From contig NZ_FZOQ01000006.1 of assembly GCF_900188175.1 (NCBI RefSeq), positions 1 through 64,000 of the forward strand: DNA of 64,000 nucleotides, written 5' to 3'. Position 1 is the stretch's first letter, and every line of letters begins with the position of its first letter. Both the position numbers and the translations under genes were made by a program. Positions 56,101-64,000 of this stretch are shown piece after piece. The DNA comes from Pontibacter ummariensis (lineage in GTDB: Bacteria > Bacteroidota > Bacteroidia > Cytophagales > Hymenobacteraceae). Below the pieces are notes generated by a model. The model saw only the letters and a program-made list of their open reading frames with translations. It had not been told where the DNA came from and made no database searches.

Positions 56101-56128
56101 CCACGAACCACAGAACAGCATAACGAGA

Positions 56129-57217
56129 ATGGAATTAAAGAAAATTGCCCTGAATGATGTACACGAGGCCCTTGGCGCGAAAATGGTGCCTTTTGCCGGT
56201 TACAACATGCCTGTACGCTATTCATCAGATATAGAAGAGCATAATACGGTGCGTAATGCCGTGGGTATTTTTGACGTGTCGCACATGGGCGAGTTTATGG
56301 TGCGAGGGCCTAAAGCCCTGGACCTGATCCAGCGGGTTACCTCTAACGATGCCTCTAAACTGGCAGACGGCAAGGTGCAGTACTCCTGCCTGCCAAACGA
56401 AGAGGGCGGTATTGTGGATGACCTGTTGGTGTACCGTTTGAGAGAGGAAGAGTACATGCTGGTGGTAAATGCTTCGAACATCGACAAAGACTGGGCCTGG
56501 ATAAGCAAGTACAATACCGCAGGTGTGGAGATGGAGAACGTTTCGGATGAGGTGTCGCTGTTCGCAGTGCAGGGACCCAAAGCGGCAGAGGCCTTACAGG
56601 CGCTTACCGCAATCGACCTTCCCAACATGACTTACTATACCTTCGGGAAAGGGGAGTTTGCAGGCGTGCAGGATGTGATTGTGTCAGCTACCGGTTATAC
56701 CGGAGCAGGCGGCTTTGAGATCTACGTGAAGAACGAGGATGCGAAGCAGGTGTTCAATGCGATTATGGATGCAGGCAAAGAGTACGGCATCAAACCGATC
56801 GGCTTGGGCGCACGTGATACCCTGCGCCTGGAAATGGGCTTCTGCCTTTACGGGAATGATATAAACGATACGACCTCTCCATTGGAGGCTGGTCTGGGTT
56901 GGATCACCAAGTTCGATAAGGACTTTACGAATGCAGATAACCTGAAAGCGCAGAAAGAGGCCGGCGTTAGCCGCAAGTTAGTCGGGTTTGAGATGCTGGA
57001 GCGGGCCATCCCAAGAGCACATTACGAGATCGTAAATGCCGAAGGCGAGAAAATAGGGGAGGTAACCTCCGGTACCATGTCGCCTTCACTGAGCAAAGGC
57101 ATTGGCATGGGCTATGTCTCTAAAGAGTATAGCAAGGCCGGCACCGAGTTGTTTATCCGCGTGCGCAACAAAGACATGAAGGCACAGGTGGTAAAACTGC
57201 CTTTTTATAAGAAGTAA
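56129..57217 (+). CDS. gcvT: Aminomethyltransferase, glycine cleavage T protein
   Basis: 362 residues, normal for GcvT. Hallmarks: [24 protein letters not shown] near 14, VFDVSHMGE (here IFDVSHMGE) near 47, a DDLLVYRL segment near 97, [12 protein letters not shown] near 190, and a C-terminal oligonucleotide/tetrahydrofolate domain with [21 protein letters not shown]. It transfers the methylene group of glycine to tetrahydrofolate and releases ammonia. gcvP and gcvH are not in the window. A hairpin follows. Confidence 0.96.
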   Translation: MELKKIALNDVHEALGAKMVPFAGYNMPVRYSSDIEEHNTVRNAVGIFDVSHMGEFMVRGPKALDLIQRVTSNDASKLADGKVQYSCLPNEEGGIVDDLLVYRLREEEYMLVVNASNIDKDWAWISKYNTAGVEMENVSDEVSLFAVQGPKAAEALQALTAIDLPNMTYYTFGKGEFAGVQDVIVSATGYTGAGGFEIYVKNEDAKQVFNAIMDAGKEYGIKPIGLGARDTLRLEMGFCLYGNDINDTTSPLEAGLGWITKFDKDFTNADNLKAQKEAGVSRKLVGFEMLERAIPRAHYEIVNAEGEKIGEVTSGTMSPSLSKGIGMGYVSKEYSKAGTELFIRVRNKDMKAQVVKLPFYKK

Positions 57218-57227
57218 AACTAACCAG

Positions 57228-57279
57228 AAAGACACAGGGAACGCTGAGGCCAAGTGCGAAAGCTACTCCCTGTGTCTTT
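57228..57279 (+). terminator. Intrinsic terminator between gcvT and comB
   Basis: 13-bp perfect arms (57228-57240 with 57267-57279) with a 26-base loop, then TGTTTTTT. It ends just 26 bases before the comB ATG. Confidence 0.8.
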
Positions 57280-57305
57280 TGTTTTTTATTCATCATAAGA
57301 ACACT

Positions 57306-58031
57306 ATGGCAAGTATAGATGTGTGTTATAGCCCGGAGCTGTTGCACTTGTATGATTTGAAGGGGAAGGCGGTGGTAGCCGTGGACATACTACGGGCCAC
57401 TTCCACAATGGTAACAGCTTTTGCACATGGTGCTGCCAATATTTTCCCGGTGATGCAGCTGGAGGAGTGCCGTGCCTTTGCAGCGCAGGGCTGCCTGACA
57501 GCCGCCGAGCGGAATGGCATTAAGGCCGAAGGCTTTGACCTGGGCAACTCTCCTTTTGCTTATATGGATGGTCAGGTGACAGGGCGTACGATTGCCATCA
57601 CGACCACGAACGGTACCAGAGCCATCCGCATGTCGGAGGGGGCTGAGGAAATCGTGATAGGGGCCTTCCTGAACCTGGAGGCGGTGGCCAGCCACCTGGC
57701 CGCGTTGCAGCTGGATGTGCTGGTGGTTTGTGCCGGGTGGAAAGGGATGTTTAACCTGGAGGATACCCTCTATGCCGGAGCCCTGGCAGAGCGTTTGCAG
57801 GGGCAGTTCTCCTTTGAAAACGATGCCACACTCGCGGCATTGTGCCTGTACCAGTCCGCTAAAGCTGACCTGGGTAACTTTTTAAGGCAGTCTTCGCACG
57901 TGCGGCGACTCGAGAACCTGGAGATCCATCAAGACGTTGAGTTTTGCCTGCAGCACAACGTGTACGAGGCCTTGCCTGTGTGGCGCCAGGACAGGCTGGT
58001 AGACCTGAACGCGACTGCTGTAGAGCAGTAA
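57306..58031 (+). CDS. comB: 2-phosphosulfolactate phosphatase-like protein (ComB family)
   Basis: 241 residues from the ATG at 57306; nine residues upstream in the same frame lie over the terminator tail and are rejected. ComB-family landmarks: VDILRATSTMVTAFAHGA near 31, GFDLGNSP near 79, TTTNGTRAI near 100, and VVCAGWKGMFNLEDTLYAGAL near 145. The named enzyme removes phosphate from 2-phosphosulfolactate in coenzyme M synthesis. No other sulfolactate or coenzyme M genes are present, so the role here is uncertain; many Bacteroidota have this gene alone. Confidence 0.87.
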   Translation: MASIDVCYSPELLHLYDLKGKAVVAVDILRATSTMVTAFAHGAANIFPVMQLEECRAFAAQGCLTAAERNGIKAEGFDLGNSPFAYMDGQVTGRTIAITTTNGTRAIRMSEGAEEIVIGAFLNLEAVASHLAALQLDVLVVCAGWKGMFNLEDTLYAGALAERLQGQFSFENDATLAALCLYQSAKADLGNFLRQSSHVRRLENLEIHQDVEFCLQHNVYEALPVWRQDRLVDLNATAVEQ

Positions 58032-58041
58032 GCCGTCACAA

Positions 58042-58098
58042 GAAATAAACTGAACGGGGTAGTGCTTTACTAAAGCACTACCCCGTTCAGTTTATTTC
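58042..58098. terminator. Bidirectional terminator with 28-bp arms and a 1-base loop
   Basis: 58042-58069 pairs perfectly with 58071-58098 around one C. The right arm overlaps the stop codon and last codon of the convergent mazG-like gene (stop at 58092-58094). The arms carry AAATAAA and TTTATTT at their ends, so both strands can terminate. Confidence 0.9.
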
Positions 58099-58418
58099 AG
58101 CTTCTCGTTTTGTTTATGGCGGTTGCTGTCGCGGCTGGTCTTCTTGTCAAGGTTTTTTCGCAGTGCCTCCGTTAGGTCAATGCCGGTCTGGTTGGCCAGG
58201 CAGATAAGCACAAACAGCACGTCGGCCAGTTCATCGGATAGCTGTTTCCCTTCGTCACTTTTCTTAAAAGACTGCTCACCGTACTGCCTTGAGATGATAC
58301 GGGCTACTTCGCCTACCTCTTCCGTTAATATGGCCATGTTGGTGAGTTCATTAAAGTAGCGCACCCCGTTTTCTTTGATCCATTTGTCTACCAGTGCCTG
58401 TGCTTCGCCTATCGTCAT
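58092..58418 (-). CDS. MazG-like nucleotide pyrophosphohydrolase
   Basis: 108 residues. The all-alpha NTP pyrophosphohydrolase fold is shown by the metal-binding EEVGEVARI near 33-41 and ELADVLFVLICLAN near 63-76. The lysine- and asparagine-rich tail (SRDSNRHKQNEKLK) is variable in this family. These enzymes hydrolyse nucleoside triphosphates, often non-canonical ones, to monophosphates. It begins 15 bases downstream of the outer-membrane protein gene on the same strand, so the two may be co-transcribed. Confidence 0.9.
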   Translation of the reverse strand: MTIGEAQALVDKWIKENGVRYFNELTNMAILTEEVGEVARIISRQYGEQSFKKSDEGKQLSDELADVLFVLICLANQTGIDLTEALRKNLDKKTSRDSNRHKQNEKLK

Positions 58419-58433
58419 GTTCGTGTAAGTTAA

Positions 58434-59339
58434 TTATTGCCCGAATTTAACCACAAAATCGACGTAAGGTACCCCAATGGGGATTGATTCGGCAATGTCG
58501 GCGTTGTTCAGGAAGGCCAGGTCTACGGTAATCTTCTCTCCCATAAAGCGTATCCCATAGGAGTAAACTCCATAGTAACTGCTGTTTTCCGGTATAAACC
58601 AGTTTTCTGTTACCAGCGCTGTCTTGCGGCCTACCCGCGTCATGCCGCTTAGGGTTAGGACGGGCTGTCCGGATACTTCGTCGTCCACAAAGCCAAAACC
58701 TGCACCCAGGGTGGCGTTGTGCTCCCTGTTGCCATAGGTTACTATGCCGTAGCCGATGCCCAAGCCTCCGAAACCCTCGCCTAAAGCGGTGGTCGCATAT
58801 AGCACGCCAACGCCAGCGTTTAATTTATCGCTAATTGGGATCGAGTATTTCGGGGTAATAAAGAAGGTGGGTTCGCCGGAGAAAGTAGAAATTATTTCGA
58901 ATCCTGCCCCTATGGTAAACCTGTCAGTAAGCCCATAATTAAAGGAGTTAAGCACCAGGTAGGTGTTCTGGTAGTAGGCCTCTCCTTTGCGGAGGCTATA
59001 GGCCGTTGGGGAGAAAAGGTAGCGGGTGGCATTTGGGTTCTCAAACCAGTATTCCCCGTTCTTAAAATTACGCTCGTCCAGTATCCGGAAGCTGTTTACC
59101 TGCTCCATGGGCACTGTAATTTCCCCTGCGCTCTCCGTCAGCAGCCGGATACCAGCCTCGGTCTGGCCAAGGAAAACGCCCTGTAAAACAGATCCGTCTT
59201 TTGTTTGTATCCGCCAGTGCTGGCGTGGCTGCGTTTGTTCCTGTATCCTGTCCTGCGCATGGGCTACGGTACCTGTAGCGAGCAACAGGAGGAGAACGGC
59301 AAGCGTTGCCGTAAGCGCAGAGGGAGTGCTGTAGCCCAT
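58434..59339 (-). CDS. Outer-membrane beta-barrel protein of unknown function
   Basis: 301 residues. Signal peptide 1-28 (cleavage AHAQ). A small N-terminal domain (~45-95, DGSVLQGVFLGQTEAGIRLLTE) resembles an SH3-like or LSm-like strand module. From ~105 to the end, alternating strands predict a barrel, ending in a polar/aromatic VDFVVKFGQ. No family name is recognised. It is divergent from nothing close; upstream is a ~95-base gap to dtd, which is transcribed the same way. Confidence 0.7.
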   Translation of the reverse strand: MGYSTPSALTATLAVLLLLLATGTVAHAQDRIQEQTQPRQHWRIQTKDGSVLQGVFLGQTEAGIRLLTESAGEITVPMEQVNSFRILDERNFKNGEYWFENPNATRYLFSPTAYSLRKGEAYYQNTYLVLNSFNYGLTDRFTIGAGFEIISTFSGEPTFFITPKYSIPISDKLNAGVGVLYATTALGEGFGGLGIGYGIVTYGNREHNATLGAGFGFVDDEVSGQPVLTLSGMTRVGRKTALVTENWFIPENSSYYGVYSYGIRFMGEKITVDLAFLNNADIAESIPIGVPYVDFVVKFGQ

Positions 59340-59433
59340 GCAGTATGAGGAAAGGAAGCTATAATTTAACTTTCCCTTAAATATATAGAAATTCCTCAGC
59401 CTTAGAGATGGCTCCCTTTTAAATATTTTTGCC

Positions 59434-59886
59434 TTACTCTTTGTTCTTCGAGTCGATCACGATGGTTACCGGGCCGTCGTTTAAAAGCGATACTTTCATG
59501 TCGGCGCCGAACTCTCCTGTCTGCACTTTTTTGCCTAAAGCGGCCTCCAGCAGCGCCACAAATTGCCCATATAAGGGAATCGCCACAGCAGGAGGAGCAG
59601 CATTTATATAAGAGGGGCGGTTGCCTTTCTTGGTACTGGCAAAGAGGGTAAACTGGCTTACCACGAGCAGGTCGCCTCCCACGTCCTGCACACTCAGGTT
59701 CATCTTGTCCTCGCTGTCGCTGAAAATGCGCAGCTGCACCGCTTTACTAGCCATCCACTTTAGGTCCTCTGGCGTGTCATCCGGGCAGAAACCGGCTAGC
59801 AGGAGCAGCCCGGGCCCTATTTCGCCTTTTACTTTTTTTTCGATCTCGACAGATGCCCGGGTTACCCGCTGAATGACTAAGCGCAT
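59434..59886 (-). CDS. dtd: D-aminoacyl-tRNA deacylase
   Basis: 150 residues, the normal Dtd length. It begins MRLVIQRVTRASVEIE as usual, carries the SQFTLFA motif near 77 and the Gly-cisPro motif in LNDGPVTIVID near 136. It frees D-amino acids (and glycine mischarged on Ala-tRNA) from tRNA. It stands alone on the reverse strand. Confidence 0.96.
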   Translation of the reverse strand: MRLVIQRVTRASVEIEKKVKGEIGPGLLLLAGFCPDDTPEDLKWMASKAVQLRIFSDSEDKMNLSVQDVGGDLLVVSQFTLFASTKKGNRPSYINAAPPAVAIPLYGQFVALLEAALGKKVQTGEFGADMKVSLLNDGPVTIVIDSKNKE

Positions 59887-60019
59887 TTTGTTCTGTGTTG
59901 GTTTCCTGCAAAGATACCAATTTGCGAATGCCAGGGAACAGAAAGCGGGGCGAGCTTAGCCTTTAAGCGATAATCAGTACAGGTGGTCGTTTAGGAGAGC
60001 GCCTTTTCTTGAAAAATGC

Positions 60020-60658
60020 CTAATCCACGTAGCCCTCGAACAGGATACGGTGTACTTTCCCGTTCTTAAGGAAAAAGCGGAGCAGGGTCGGGGCGCCTTC
60101 CCGGTTCGCAGCAATAACCTCGCTCGGGCTCTGGGTGATCTTCAGGTCCTGGCCATGGGCTTTAAGGCTGTTCATGAGCTCACCTTGGCTCATGCCCACC
60201 CGCAGGTTATCCCGTAGTTTTATATCCCCGCTGGTTATGTCGGCCATCTGTAGTAGTAGTATACCAGACTTAGTAGGGGCGTAAAACTCCATCACAGAGT
60301 TGCCGGAGCGGATAGTATAAATTGTGTCTGTTACGCTGGGCTGGTGTCGGTTTTCGATGGGGTCCGCATCCAGGGTAAAGTCCGCGTTGATGCGGTCGAA
60401 GTAACTATTCAGGTTGTTGACCTGGCTGTAATTGCCAATAAAAGGGTTCCCCAGCAGGCTGACATAAGCTGAGCGGCGGACAGAGGAGGTATCGGCTGCC
60501 AATGCGTTGTCGGGCGCTTCGGGCATGCCGGCTTCTTCCTCCGTAGCAGAGTCGGCGGTGCAGGCTGAGGCAAAAGTATGGATGAGTAACAACAGCACTA
60601 ACAGGCGCACAGCAAGGCTGTACGAATAGCTGCGGCTGTTGTAACGGCGGTAAGGCAT
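60020..60658 (-). CDS. Hypothetical lipoprotein
   Basis: 212 residues. A hydrophobic segment at ~17-32 ends in lipobox ASAC, with the acylated Cys near 33 followed by TADSATEEE. The mature part has no recognised domain; it contains strand-like stretches (SVMEFYAPTKSGILLLQMADI near 125) and a KVHRILFEGYVD end. Position between dtd and the ATP-grasp gene gives no clue. Divergent from the ATP-grasp gene. Confidence 0.7.
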   Translation of the reverse strand: MPYRRYNSRSYSYSLAVRLLVLLLLIHTFASACTADSATEEEAGMPEAPDNALAADTSSVRRSAYVSLLGNPFIGNYSQVNNLNSYFDRINADFTLDADPIENRHQPSVTDTIYTIRSGNSVMEFYAPTKSGILLLQMADITSGDIKLRDNLRVGMSQGELMNSLKAHGQDLKITQSPSEVIAANREGAPTLLRFFLKNGKVHRILFEGYVD

Positions 60659-60747
60659 GTTAAATGGATAAATAGGTGCAGGTAAGACTATACCTTACAT
60701 ACGAGTACAGGCCGCTCAAAAGTTATAGCTAAAACTGCCTCAGCTGG

Positions 60748-60777
60748 TTGTTTAGGCTCAGGATAAAGTATAATTTG
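60748..60777 (+). promoter_or_regulatory. Candidate promoter for the ATP-grasp gene
   Basis: TTG at 60748-60750, 18-base spacer, TATAATTTG at 60769-60777, close to the -7 consensus with one extra base. The start codon is 20 bases after it. Confidence 0.4.
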
Positions 60778-60797
60778 GCAGCAAATATGAAACAAAA

Positions 60798-61700
60798 ATG
60801 GAAATACAACAAATAGCTTTAGTTACATATACGGACAAGGGAAGTTACGCGGGGATATCTGAAGAAGAGAACACAAAGCTCTTCGAATTGTTGCAGGAAA
60901 AAGGCCTTCCTGTTTCTTTTCAGATCTGGGATGATCCGGCAGTAGACTGGAGCCAATTTGATTTGGTACTGCTGAAGTCTCCCTGGGATTACTTTGATAA
61001 AATTGATGCTTTTTATGCCTGGCTCGACAAGCTGGAGCAGCTGAATGTACGGGTGCTGAACCCGGTGCGGACAGTGCGTTGGAACGCCGACAAGCGTTAC
61101 CTGCTGGACCTGCAGACAAAAGGCGTGAAGGTAGTGCCGACTGTTTGGCTGGAAGCGGGGACAAGCTTCAACGCCGTTGAGGTGTTCACGGAACTGAAGG
61201 CGGAGAAGATAATCATTAAGCCAGCCGTGAGCGGGGGCGCCAAAAACACCTTTGCCCTTAGCCCTTCTGAGGCAGTGGTAAAGGAAGAGAAGATCAACCG
61301 CCTCTTACAACAGGAAAGCTTCCTGGCACAACCTTTCGTGGAGGAGGTCAGCACCAAAGGCGAGTGGTCTTTCCTGTTTTTTAACGGTAAGTACAGCCAC
61401 ACTGTGCTTAAAGCGGCTAAGCCCGGCGACTTCCGGGTACAGCACTTTTACGGGGGTACCGTGCACACGCCGGAGCCGCCTGCCGCCTTACTCGAGACTG
61501 CCCAGCACGTGATAGATACAGTGGCGAAATACTGCCTTTATGCCCGGGTAGACGGCGTGGAGGTAGCGGGAGAACTTGTGCTGATGGAGTTGGAGCTAAT
61601 TGAGCCCTTCTTGTTCCTGTCTACAAATGAGGGGGCTTTTGAGCGTTACTATGAAGCTTTGATGGCGCAGATAGGAGCGCACGCTGTCAGCCTTGCTTAA
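60798..61700 (+). CDS. ATP-grasp domain protein of unknown specificity
   Basis: 300 residues. The N-terminal part has a preATP-grasp Rossmann-like fold (IALVTYTDK near 8, DLVLLKSPWDYF near 55). The central NADKRYLLDL and IIIKPAVSGGAKNTF (near 137) segments and the FLAQPFVEEV segment form the nucleotide site. A C-terminal LVLMELELIEPFLF segment carries the metal-binding Glu residues. It resembles the glutathione-synthetase-like and cycloserine-biosynthesis DcsG-like groups, which join a carboxylate to an amine using ATP. No biosynthetic partner is adjacent, so the substrate is unknown. Confidence 0.82.
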   Translation: MEIQQIALVTYTDKGSYAGISEEENTKLFELLQEKGLPVSFQIWDDPAVDWSQFDLVLLKSPWDYFDKIDAFYAWLDKLEQLNVRVLNPVRTVRWNADKRYLLDLQTKGVKVVPTVWLEAGTSFNAVEVFTELKAEKIIIKPAVSGGAKNTFALSPSEAVVKEEKINRLLQQESFLAQPFVEEVSTKGEWSFLFFNGKYSHTVLKAAKPGDFRVQHFYGGTVHTPEPPAALLETAQHVIDTVAKYCLYARVDGVEVAGELVLMELELIEPFLFLSTNEGAFERYYEALMAQIGAHAVSLA

Positions 61701-62593
61701 GCCTTTGGGTTACTATGGAAAACCAGGAGCGGTACCTGTGTCTCCAGCACTAACTTCTTGGTCAGGCTGGGGTGCAGAACGCTGTCCAGCATCGACCGCT
61801 TTTGATTGTTCACGGCCACCAGGTCTACTTGCTGTTCTGCCACAAACTGTTGGAGCGCCTCTGCCACGTCATCGCCCTGCAATAACATAAAGCGCACATT
61901 GTCTGTCTGTACCCTTGCTTCCAGCTTTTGCTGTAGCTTGTCCAGTTCCTGCCTGTCCTGCTTTTCTGACTCACTGGTAACATGCACACAGATAATGCGG
62001 GGGGCAAAGGGGTGTAGCAGATGCTGGAGCGCATCCAGGGCCTGCAGGTCTGTTTGGTTAAAGTCGGTGGCGTAAAGCACCCGCTCCAGAGCTGTACCCT
62101 TGTGCTGTTGGGGGATGGTGAGCACCGGAACGGAAACCTCCTGTACCATCTTGGTCGTAATGGTGCCGAAAAAAGAGCGGGCTAGGTTGGAGCTCCCTCT
62201 GGTGCCCATAACCATCAGGTCAGGGCGAAAGCGTGTGATCTCTTCCGGAATCACGTCTTCCGGCAAGCCATAGATAAAGGCTCGTTCCACCTCTACCTGA
62301 GGGGCGATGCGCCGGGCCTTATGCTGCAGTTCCTCAAACAGCTCGTCCAACAACCCTTGTTCGTCTCGCTGATTACGGTTGAGCACTTCGTCTGTGATTG
62401 CCTCCGAAGCAAGGCTAAAGCCTGCCCCAAGTTCGGAAGACCCGTTTGCGTTCTCCGCGTCGAGCATGTAATCCTGGTAACAGTGCAGGAGTAATAGGCG
62501 GGCGCCCCTGGTGGCAGCGGCGATGTGTAATGCGTACTGCCCGGCGAGGGTAGAACTATCTGAAAAATCTACGGGTACGAGAACTCTGAACAT
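61697..62593 (-). CDS. Universal stress protein, tandem UspA domains
   Basis: 298 residues from the ATG at 62593, which begins directly with the first Usp strand (MFRVLVPVDFSDSS); the 28-residue in-frame extension is basic and low in pattern. Two Usp domains: ~1-150, with GTRGSSN near 130, and ~155-298. The first contains the ATP-binding type G2xG9xGS pattern; the second is less clear. Usp proteins aid survival in stress or stationary phase. It ends within TTAA, overlapping the end of the convergent ATP-grasp gene by four bases. Confidence 0.9.
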   Translation of the reverse strand: MFRVLVPVDFSDSSTLAGQYALHIAAATRGARLLLLHCYQDYMLDAENANGSSELGAGFSLASEAITDEVLNRNQRDEQGLLDELFEELQHKARRIAPQVEVERAFIYGLPEDVIPEEITRFRPDLMVMGTRGSSNLARSFFGTITTKMVQEVSVPVLTIPQQHKGTALERVLYATDFNQTDLQALDALQHLLHPFAPRIICVHVTSESEKQDRQELDKLQQKLEARVQTDNVRFMLLQGDDVAEALQQFVAEQQVDLVAVNNQKRSMLDSVLHPSLTKKLVLETQVPLLVFHSNPKA

Positions 62594-62728
62594 GCGATTC
62601 GATGTGTTTGGGTCCTGTATACGTGCGTGTGTCAAGGAGGTGTTGTCCTTTCTGAAGCTTAACCTCCTGCGCTGCAACGGGAAGTGAACAGTTGGCAGGG
62701 ACGGGCCGGTGTTTTTAAAAAATTAGGT

Positions 62729-62736
62729 TAATTTTG
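62729..62736 (+). promoter_or_regulatory. Candidate -7 box for the last gene
   Basis: TAATTTTG matches TAnnTTTG exactly, 20 bases before the ATG at 62756. No good -33 partner is seen at the usual distance. Confidence 0.3.
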
Positions 62737-62755
62737 TAGCTCGAAAACGCTTGCC

Positions 62756-64000
62756 ATGCCAAAACGCATCGTATTCTACTTCATTGGCTTTGTTGTGCTG
62801 GCCTCGCTGGCTTTCTATGGCTTTAGCCGTTGGAAAGACTCCAGGGAGAAGGTGGACCTGTGGACACTGGTGCCCGACAGTGCTGTATTGGTAGTGGAGA
62901 CGAACGATCACTTAGCCTTGGTGGAGCACCTACGCGAGACAGGGCTGTGGGAAAGCTTGTCTACCTTGCCCGCAACACAACTGCTTCAGGAAAACATAGC
63001 GTACCTGGACAGTGTGGCACCGGGGAGCCAGCGGCTGGAGCGCTTCCTCGATAAAAAGGAGATACTGACCTCCGTACATGTAGTGGGCAACAAAGATGTG
63101 GAAGTTGTTTACTACATCCCCGTCAACACGGTTGGCGAGCACCGCTTTCTTCGCACGCTCACCGAGGACATTGGTAAAAGCCCTTTTTTCGACGAAGGCA
63201 CCCACGAGTACCAGGACTTCCTGATCACAGATGTCCGGAACACGTATACCGGCAGCACCTTTTCCTACTTCACATATCATAACAACATCATTCTTAGTCC
63301 TTCTCCTGCCCTGTTGGAGGAGACTGTACGGCGCATCAACCGGCGTACGCCCGCTTCTGTTGCCGCTGAGTTCGCCAGTACCAATTACCTTGGCCAGCCG
63401 GACGTGTATGCCAATGTGTTCGTGAATTACCGGGCCCTGCCAGACTTGCTCGCCCTTTTCCTGGAAGCTGAAATTATGCCGGAGGTGCGCTACCTGGCCT
63501 CCCTTTGCCGCAGTGGCATGCTGGAATTAAAGCTGCAGCAGGACAAAATATTCTTGAACGGCTTTTCACTACCTGAAAAGCTGAAAACATCGCTGCACAG
63601 CGTCATGCAACCCGAGGAGCCCCGCGAGCTAGGAGTGAAGAATTACCTGCCGAACAGAACCGCCTTATTGCTGCACTTCGGCTTAAAGGAGATTGAGCGC
63701 CTGCGCCTGCCGCTACAAGTTGCGGACGTGGCTTTTGCCCCTGCTGTGGATAGCCTGGCACAGACCTTTAGCAGTGAGGCCGCTATCGCGTACCTGGAAA
63801 CAAACAGCTTGACAGCCAGCCCGGAGAAAGTAGCCTATGCCCATATGCCTGCTCCTGCTCTAACCCTGCAGCTTCTGAGTAGTTTGAACAGGCAGGTGGC
63901 AGTGGCAAGAAAGCAACAGCCCTATACCGAGAGGTATGGTAGCTACGACATCATGCTGCTGCAGATACCGGAACTGCCTGCACAGCTCTTCGGCAGGTTG
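62756..64000 (+). CDS. Large membrane-anchored protein of unknown function (partial)
   Basis: Open from ATG 62756 to the window end, 415 codons with no stop, so the C-terminus is missing. An N-terminal membrane helix (~4-22, MPKRIVFYFIGFVVLASLAFYGF) is followed by a long soluble region with a DLWTLVPDSAVLVVETND start. This start resembles DUF3352-type proteins of Bacteroidota, whose role is unknown. No catalytic motif is seen in the visible part. Confidence 0.75.
   Translation, partial: MPKRIVFYFIGFVVLASLAFYGFSRWKDSREKVDLWTLVPDSAVLVVETNDHLALVEHLRETGLWESLSTLPATQLLQENIAYLDSVAPGSQRLERFLDKKEILTSVHVVGNKDVEVVYYIPVNTVGEHRFLRTLTEDIGKSPFFDEGTHEYQDFLITDVRNTYTGSTFSYFTYHNNIILSPSPALLEETVRRINRRTPASVAAEFASTNYLGQPDVYANVFVNYRALPDLLALFLEAEIMPEVRYLASLCRSGMLELKLQQDKIFLNGFSLPEKLKTSLHSVMQPEEPRELGVKNYLPNRTALLLHFGLKEIERLRLPLQVADVAFAPAVDSLAQTFSSEAAIAYLETNSLTASPEKVAYAHMPAPALTLQLLSSLNRQVAVARKQQPYTERYGSYDIMLLQIPELPAQLFGRL

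Noticed and set aside
1..64000. CRISPR arrays, tRNA or rRNA genes, prophage
   Set aside because: I looked for regular short repeats, cloverleaf-like segments and phage structural genes while reading and saw none; a dedicated scan was not possible.

Overview
The window looks like a chromosomal segment of a Bacteroidota bacterium of the order Cytophagales, most likely Hymenobacteraceae and close to Pontibacter. This placement is inferred from gene content, not from a search: two SusC/SusD outer-membrane pairs, type IX secretion (T9SS) components and a T9SS cargo protein, Bacteroidota-type promoter boxes (TTTG and TAnnTTTG), almost no Shine-Dalgarno sequences, and a DUF4212 plus sodium symporter acetate cluster. 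About 50 protein genes are supported. I see no rRNA, tRNA, CRISPR array, prophage or complete insertion sequence.

Layout. 0-7.5 kb: tail of an unidentified gene, a DeoR regulator, a beta-lactamase-fold hydrolase, an M20 amidohydrolase, a T9SS cargo protein, and a 5'-nucleotidase split into two genes. 7.5-16 kb: dnaA, a small membrane protein, an OsmC protein, a GH3-family enzyme, then dxr-rseP-LysM-DUF6702. 16-24.5 kb: a PorE-like OmpA protein, lon, porQ, hslU and a short-chain dehydrogenase. 24.7-33.7 kb: an acetate or short-chain-acid island with a zinc-ribbon/HTH protein resembling a transposase DNA-binding half, DUF4212, a sodium:solute symporter, a gutted symporter-kinase gene, an orphan response regulator, a decayed propionyl-CoA-synthetase-like gene, intact acs, and a cNMP/CBS/nucleotidyltransferase protein. 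33.9-42.3 kb: housekeeping genes (NUDIX, plsC, gatC, a TPR membrane protein, an ABC ATPase, a cobalamin adenosyltransferase, ilvE, and prfB with an intact programmed frameshift). 42.3-53.1 kb: two SusC/SusD pairs. 53.3-64 kb: rnhB, a two-component pair, gcvT, comB, mazG, an outer-membrane protein, dtd, a lipoprotein, an ATP-grasp protein, a universal stress protein, and a large protein running off the end.

The most unusual region is the acetate island. The sensor kinase that would normally pair with the response regulator survives only as its first helix joined to its last ~35 residues. The neighbouring acyl-CoA synthetase is also a pseudogene, while symporter, response regulator, acs and the CBS/nucleotidyltransferase gene are intact. 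This looks like a sensing and propionate branch being lost while acetate uptake and activation are kept. A second theme is long, near-perfect inverted repeats at five of the seven convergent gene junctions, which should act as bidirectional terminators.
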